Shown in pieces: positions 14,601 through 18,282 of a DNA stretch of 18,282 bases. Source of the DNA: Bacteroidales bacterium (GTDB lineage Bacteria; Bacteroidota; Bacteroidia; Bacteroidales; ML635J-15); NCBI GenBank assembly GCA_007130555.1, contig SLSH01000026.1, positions 1 to 18,282 on the forward strand. Reading direction: 5' to 3'. The notes below the pieces were generated by a model that saw only the letters and a list, made by a program, of their open reading frames with translations, ran no database searches and was not told the DNA's origin. The position numbers and the translations under genes are program-made. The number at the start of each line of letters is the position of its first letter. The first letter of the stretch is position 1.

Positions 14601-16376
14601 TTAAAATTTATACTCGTTATCTTCAATTATCACATCTGCAATTCTTCTTCTGGCATCTTTTACATTAACTCCTTTTGTATCGGTTAATTTGTTGATAACC
14701 TGAATAAGTTTTTCTTTATTCGGCTCCTGCGACAATGAATTTATTGCTTCCATCCCGTGTTTTTTTATTAAAAATGCTGCATCGTAAATCTCAACATCCA
14801 AAATATCTTTATAAACATCAATATTTGACTTAAGTTTATTATTGTCAATTTTTTGAATTCTTAATGCAAGAGACTCAGAAACATAGGTTTTGGATATCAT
14901 ATCGCTGATATTATTTATTACCTCCTGCTCCATTAACAAGTCTTTGCCAAATTCTTTAGATGCTGCATGAATTGCAAGTAAGATTACTTTTTTAAAGTTT
15001 TCCAGATAACTGAATTTTTCCTGATAATAATCTCCGGTCTCAATTTTTCCGGCAAGAATATTATCAAGCGAATTATATAATTCTTCTGTTTTTGCATCAA
15101 GGTTAAAATCGGGTTTTTTGCCTTTTTTCAGAGTGGTTTCGACAACGATAATTCTGTTAATTTCGTTTGTTCCTTCAAAAATTCTGTTAATTCTGGAGTC
15201 TCTGTATCCTTTTTCGGTAGCCATTTCGGCAGAGTATCCCATACCTCCGTGAATCTGAACTGCTTCGTCAACTACATAATCAAGAACTTCGGAGCCGTAA
15301 ACTTTAAGTATGGCGGCTTCAATTGCATATCCTCCTATTGCTTCTATCGTTGCACGTCCTACATCGGGCAGTTCGGTTTTAAGAATTTGTTTTAAATCTT
15401 CAATATCTTTACTGACGCGATAAATTGCTGATTCAAGTCCGAATGTTCTGATAACCTGCTCTGCAAGTTTATATTTTATTGCACCGAAAGTAGAAATAAG
15501 CCTTCCGAATTGTTTACGTTCATTGGCATAGATAACCGAATCGTTAATTGCTTTTTTTCCTGCACCGAGTACATTCACACCCAATTTGATTCTACCCATG
15601 TGCAGAATATTCAATGCAATCCTGAATCCTTCGCCTCTTTTACCGATAAGGTTTTCTACGGGAACTTTAACATCATTATAATAAATCTGGGCGGTTGATG
15701 AACCTTTAATTCCCATCTTATGTTCATCGGGACCGATAACAACGCCTTCCATATTGCTTTCTACAATAAATGCACTAAGTACTCTGTCATTATCAATTTT
15801 TGCAAACACTACTTGCAAATCTGCAAATCCTGCGTTTGTAATCCACATTTTTTGTCCGTTAATTATATAATGTTTTCCGTCTTCGGATAGAACCGCATTT
15901 GTTTTACCAGAATTTGCATCGGAACCTGCACCGGGCTCGGTAAGGCAATATGCTCCGACAGATTCTCCGCTTGCAAGCCTGGTTACATATTTTTGGCGCT
16001 GCTCTTCGTTTCCGTAATACATTATCGGCAAAGTGCCTATTCCCGTATGAGCCATAAAAGCAACAGAGAACGAGTAAGCGGCACCGATTTTCTCGGCTGC
16101 CAGCATTTGAGTAACAAAATCCTGTTCAAACCCGCCGTAAGCTTCGGGAATAGCAATACCCATTAAACCTAATTCGGCAGCCTTACCAAGAATTTCACGC
16201 ATCAATTCTCTGTCTTGCTTGTCAAGGTCATCTAATCTCGGATAAATTTCTGCATCAATAAAATCTTTTATTGTTTGAGCAATCATTTTTTGCTCTTCAT
16301 TGTATTCTTCCGGAATAAAGACATTATTAAAGTCTGTCTTCTTAATTAAAAATTCTCCGCTTTTTAAATTTTTCAT
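14601..16376 (-). CDS. Acyl-CoA dehydrogenase, long form
   Basis: FAD-dependent oxidation of acyl-CoA to trans-2-enoyl-CoA, the first step of fatty-acid beta-oxidation, passing electrons to ETF. The start at 16376 (MKNLKSGEFLIKK) is chosen over an in-frame start 40 codons upstream, whose extra residues are AT-driven Phe/Lys/Ile and not family-like. The protein is 591 aa, about 200 longer than the usual 380-aa enzyme. A standard N-terminal and middle domain carry YCLTEPGAGSDANSG and KMWITNAG. The C-terminal flavin domain ends with QIHGGMGYSAEMATEKGYRD and IFEGTNEINR, where E401 is the expected catalytic base. An extra helical C-terminal domain (about 420-591) follows, as in VLCAD/ACAD9-like enzymes. 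Chain-length preference cannot be read. ETF genes are not in the window. Confidence 0.92.
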   Translation of the reverse strand: MKNLKSGEFLIKKTDFNNVFIPEEYNEEQKMIAQTIKDFIDAEIYPRLDDLDKQDRELMREILGKAAELGLMGIAIPEAYGGFEQDFVTQMLAAEKIGAAYSFSVAFMAHTGIGTLPIMYYGNEEQRQKYVTRLASGESVGAYCLTEPGAGSDANSGKTNAVLSEDGKHYIINGQKMWITNAGFADLQVVFAKIDNDRVLSAFIVESNMEGVVIGPDEHKMGIKGSSTAQIYYNDVKVPVENLIGKRGEGFRIALNILHMGRIKLGVNVLGAGKKAINDSVIYANERKQFGRLISTFGAIKYKLAEQVIRTFGLESAIYRVSKDIEDLKQILKTELPDVGRATIEAIGGYAIEAAILKVYGSEVLDYVVDEAVQIHGGMGYSAEMATEKGYRDSRINRIFEGTNEINRIIVVETTLKKGKKPDFNLDAKTEELYNSLDNILAGKIETGDYYQEKFSYLENFKKVILLAIHAASKEFGKDLLMEQEVINNISDMISKTYVSESLALRIQKIDNNKLKSNIDVYKDILDVEIYDAAFLIKKHGMEAINSLSQEPNKEKLIQVINKLTDTKGVNVKDARRRIADVIIEDNEYKF

Positions 16377-16425
16377 AATATTAAATTTAATTAATTTTAT
16401 TATTGGGTTTATTAAAATTTGATTG

Positions 16426-16433
16426 CAAAAATA
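16426..16433 (-). promoter_or_regulatory. Candidate promoter -7 box of the acyl-CoA dehydrogenase gene
   Basis: On the minus strand this reads TATTTTTG, an exact TAnnTTTG match about 50 nt before the start codon. No clear TTG is visible at the expected -33 distance, so the call is tentative. Confidence 0.3.
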
Positions 16434-16564
16434 AAAATATTTTTTAAATAAATAAAACTTTATTTTTTCTTGACAAAACTTTACTGCAAGAAACATAATT
16501 TACTTTATTTGAACACAATATACAGGTAAGTCCTACGGACTTAAAAATTCGGTTTGGTTCGTCC

Positions 16565-16651
16565 TTTTTTTACAAACAGGAAAGTCTAACGGACTTTTTT
16601 GCTTATAGTTTCTGAAGCAAACGCTACCGGCGTTCCCTATTTGTAAAAAAA
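16565..16651. repeat. Outer inverted repeat of the first multibranched element
   Basis: The left arm at 16565-16580 (TTTTTTTACAAACAGG) and the right arm at 16636-16651 are inverted copies matching at 15 of 16 positions. The 55 nt between them are almost entirely taken up by three abutting hairpins (16581-16597, 16598-16621, 16620-16634; the last two share 2 nt). As single-stranded DNA or RNA this would fold into a compact four-way structure. Confidence 0.7.
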
Positions 16652-16692
16652 TGGAACTAACTCAAACAAACTTTTAACCCGTCAGGGTTTTA

Positions 16693-16816
16693 ACATTAAT
16701 AAAAAAGTCATACCAACATAGTTTAACTATTGTCCGTCAGGACATAGACATTTTGTAATAACTGTATATTCCCTACGGGAAAAAGACATAAGAGTTATAG
16801 TACTTTTTATTAATGT
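16693..16816. repeat. Outer inverted repeat of the second multibranched element
   Basis: ACATTAATAAAAAAGT (16693-16708) and ACTTTTTATTAATGT (16802-16816) are inverted copies differing by one A in the A-run. Enclosed are ATAGT-TTA-ACTAT (16718-16730), directly abutting TGTCC-GTCA-GGACA (16731-16744). After a short gap comes ATAACT/AGTTAT (16758-16763 and 16793-16798), which encloses TTCCC-TAC-GGGAA. The plan mirrors the first element although the sequences differ. Confidence 0.65.
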
Positions 16817-16860
16817 CCATGTCCTACGGACATCTTACTAACAGCTAAACAATTCCAAAC

Positions 16861-17571
16861 TTAAATTTCATTTACAACCGCAACTATATCACAAACCGTA
16901 ATTCCTGCTGTTTCCGTTCTTAATCTGCTGTTACCAAGCGAAACAGGAACAAAGCCGGTTGTAATAGACAAATCTGTTTCTTCAGTAGTAAAATCTCCCT
17001 CAGGACCAATTAATATGGTATGTTTCAAAGATTTTTTTATTAATTTTCCCAGATAAACTTTATTTTCATCATTATTACAATGTGCAATAAATTTATTTTG
17101 TTCTTTCTCCGCATTTTTCACAAAATTCCCGAAGATAATCTCCTCGTTTAATTTCGGAAGATAGGCTTTATATGATTGTTTCATTGCCGATTCAATTATT
17201 TTGTTCAGTCTTTCGGGTTTGATTATTTTTCTTTCGGAATTTTTGCAGATAAGCGGAGTAATTTCATCAACACCTATTTCGGTAGCTTTTTCAAGAAAAA
17301 ATTCAAATCTGTCAATATTTTTTGTCGGAGCAATTGCAATATGAAGATAATAATCACGCTTTCCGTATCCGGTTTTTTTATCGGTAATTTTTAAAAAAGT
17401 ATTTTTTTTATGAATTTCAAGAATTTCCGCGTCATATAAATTCCCTTTTCCGTCAGTTATATTTATTATATCTCCTTTTTGCTTACGCAGGACTTTTGCA
17501 CAGTGATGAGTTTCCATATCATTTAATACGGGCTGACTTTCGATAATATCCGGTATATAAAACAAATTCAT
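16861..17571 (-). CDS. rsmE: 16S rRNA (uracil-1498-N3)-methyltransferase RsmE
   Basis: Methylates N3 of U1498 in 16S rRNA within the assembled 30S subunit, using AdoMet. The 236-aa protein has an N-terminal PUA-like RNA-binding part (HHCAKVLRKQKGD at 22-34, the VLR motif) and a C-terminal SPOUT knot domain. The AdoMet-binding knot motifs are clear: ILIGPEGDF (186-194) and SLGNSRLRTETA (211-222). FFLEKATEIGVDEITPL (91-107) is also characteristic. Length is standard. It is divergent from the phosphoesterase gene across a 71-bp gap. Downstream on the same strand lies the palindrome array rather than a simple terminator. Confidence 0.96.
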   Translation of the reverse strand: MNLFYIPDIIESQPVLNDMETHHCAKVLRKQKGDIINITDGKGNLYDAEILEIHKKNTFLKITDKKTGYGKRDYYLHIAIAPTKNIDRFEFFLEKATEIGVDEITPLICKNSERKIIKPERLNKIIESAMKQSYKAYLPKLNEEIIFGNFVKNAEKEQNKFIAHCNNDENKVYLGKLIKKSLKHTILIGPEGDFTTEETDLSITTGFVPVSLGNSRLRTETAGITVCDIVAVVNEI

Positions 17572-17587
17572 ATCTAAAAAAATCTAT

Positions 17588-17595
17588 TATTTTTG
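17588..17595 (+). promoter_or_regulatory. Candidate promoter -7 box of the phosphoesterase gene
   Basis: TATTTTTG is an exact TAnnTTTG match on the plus strand, 47 nt upstream of the ATG at 17643, inside the 71-bp divergent gap shared with rsmE. No clear -33 TTG is seen. Confidence 0.3.
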
Positions 17596-17642
17596 TAAAA
17601 ATAGTTTATTCGCACAAAATATTGACTGAATTTTAATAAAAA

Positions 17643-18137
17643 ATGATAAAAATCGGATTATTATCGGATACACACGGATTTATTGACAATCAGTATCTTG
17701 ATTTTTTAAAAGATGTTGATGAAGTATGGCATGCAGGAGACATAGGAAGTCTGCCGTGTTATGAAAAGTTATATAATTTTAAACCTCTGAGGGCGGTATA
17801 TGGCAATATTGACGGCACCAATATCCGAATACGTACAAAAGAACATCTGCGGTTTAAAATTGACAATTTAGATGTATGGATAACTCATATCGGGGGATAT
17901 CCGGGGAATTATTCTCCCTATGTCAAGACCGAAATCCACAAAAATCCTCCCGATTTATTTATCTGCGGACATTCACATATTTTAAAGGTAATAAATGACA
18001 AAAAACTCGGTTTACTGCACATAAATCCCGGTGCAGCAGGAAATTCAGGTTTGCATAATGTAAAAACCATTGTAAGATTTGAAATTCACGAAAGCAGAGT
18101 AAAAAATCTTGAAATATTTGAAATGGAGAGGCGTTGA
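17643..18137 (+). CDS. YfcE/MJ0936-family metallophosphoesterase
   Basis: A 164-aa calcineurin-like phosphoesterase, a family that hydrolyses phosphodiesters with a two-metal centre; the physiological substrate is unknown. All metal ligands are present: D9 and H11 (SDTHG), D33 (HAGDIG), N55 (YGNID), H82 (THIGG), and H110 with H112 (CGHSHI), followed by NPGAAGN (128-134). Length and layout fit the small YfcE group. The ATG at 17643 opens directly into the first beta strand, so no signal peptide is present and the enzyme is cytoplasmic. It converges with rnhA, whose stop is 25 bp away, with no strong terminator between them. Confidence 0.92.
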   Translation: MIKIGLLSDTHGFIDNQYLDFLKDVDEVWHAGDIGSLPCYEKLYNFKPLRAVYGNIDGTNIRIRTKEHLRFKIDNLDVWITHIGGYPGNYSPYVKTEIHKNPPDLFICGHSHILKVINDKKLGLLHINPGAAGNSGLHNVKTIVRFEIHESRVKNLEIFEMERR

Positions 18138-18162
18138 AGAAAAATCAAAAATTTATGTTTTT

Positions 18163-18282
18163 CTAAAACAACCCATTATTCTCTTCACTAACAGAAATTT
18201 CGTATGCTTCGTCAATAAGCAGTTTATCTTTTTTTGAAGCTTCAACGGCAAGTTTGTCGCAAACTTCATTTTCGGGATTTCC
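18163..18282 (-). CDS. rnhA: Ribonuclease HI, C-terminal 39 residues (cut by window edge)
   Basis: The frame runs off the right edge of the window. Its visible part reads GNPENEVCDKLAVEASKK and ends ...NNGLF-stop. G-x-x-x-N-E-x-C-D-x-L-A is the last active-site segment of bacterial RNase HI, in which the Asp of CD is a catalytic metal ligand and the preceding His-containing loop lies just beyond the edge. RNase HI removes the RNA strand of RNA-DNA hybrids such as R-loops and primers. The tail after the core is about 25 residues with several acidic positions. The identification rests on a short piece but the motif is distinctive. Confidence 0.75.
   Translation of the reverse strand, partial: GNPENEVCDKLAVEASKKDKLLIDEAYEISVSEENNGLF

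Larger units (their letters stand above)
16527..16833. repeat. Array of short palindromes with recurring TAC/GTCA loops
   Basis: The 360-bp gap between two minus-strand genes contains no gene but at least seven short hairpins of one style: TAAGTCC-TAC-GGACTTA (16527-16543), AAAGTCTAACGGACTTT (16581-16597), AACGCTACCGGCGTT (16620-16634), AACCC-GTCA-GGGTT (16676-16689), TGTCC-GTCA-GGACA (16731-16744), TTCCC-TAC-GGGAA (16769-16781) and ATGTCC-TAC-GGACAT (16819-16833). Stem sequences differ while pairing is kept, and the loops recur. Further hairpins without that core fill the gaps: TTTGCTT/AAGCAAA (16598-16604 and 16615-16621) and ATAGT-TTA-ACTAT (16718-16730). I have an impression that similar short palindromes are scattered through other Bacteroidota genomes. 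No function is known to me. Confidence 0.8.

Noticed and set aside
16377..16496. 40-codon upstream extension of the acyl-CoA dehydrogenase
   Set aside because: The extra residues are Phe/Lys/Ile-rich translation of AT-rich non-coding DNA containing a promoter-like box. The family starts near the ATG at 16376.
16527..16833. CRISPR array as an explanation of the repeat cluster
   Set aside because: There is no direct repeat of constant sequence and length with regular spacers, and no cas gene nearby. The units are palindromes of varied sequence.

Overview
The window looks like a chromosomal segment of an AT-rich member of the phylum Bacteroidota. Three kinds of evidence support this: type IX secretion (T9SS) and gliding-type C-terminal domains, Bacteroidota-type TAnnTTTG promoter boxes, and housekeeping proteins of that flavour (SerRS, GreA, HIT, RuvC, RsmE). 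I cannot name the genus.

Layout from left to right. 1-401 has no gene but is rich in imperfect inverted repeats. 402-2464 is a compact type II restriction-modification cassette on the minus strand: a D12-class adenine methyltransferase first, then an HNH endonuclease 2 nt downstream. The whole unit is bracketed by a matching inverted repeat (GTTACCGTT / AACGGTAAC). 2465-2979 holds a decayed PIN-like fragment and a strong orphan intrinsic terminator. 2980-7260 is a plus-strand run: serS, a small coiled-coil lipoprotein, an exported TPR protein and ruvC, the last three closely packed. Convergent to it is a minus-strand greA-HIT pair (7279-8162). Its leader carries a terminator-like hairpin next to a good promoter box, suggesting attenuation.

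8352-13361 (minus) encodes a giant secreted protein of about 1669 aa: signal peptide, N-terminal conserved domain, SBBP-type beta-propeller repeats, PKD and Ig-like modules, five SprB-type repeats and a gliding-motility (CHU_C) C-terminal domain. Just upstream of it is the severed C-terminal sorting tail of another T9SS client (13508-13675), followed by its own terminator and bordered by a compositionally odd 200-bp segment. Next on the minus strand are a cyclophilin lipoprotein and a long acyl-CoA dehydrogenase, probably co-transcribed.

16500-16860 has no gene but is the most unusual DNA here. It is a packed array of small palindromes with recurring loops (TAC, GTCA and similar), nested inside two larger inverted repeats so that two multibranched structures could form. 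The right end holds rsmE (minus), a YfcE-like phosphoesterase (plus) and the 3' end of rnhA (minus, cut by the window edge).

No tRNA, rRNA, CRISPR array, intact insertion sequence or defence island beyond the restriction-modification pair was seen. The best candidates for something undescribed are the palindrome array and the inverted-repeat-bounded restriction-modification cassette.
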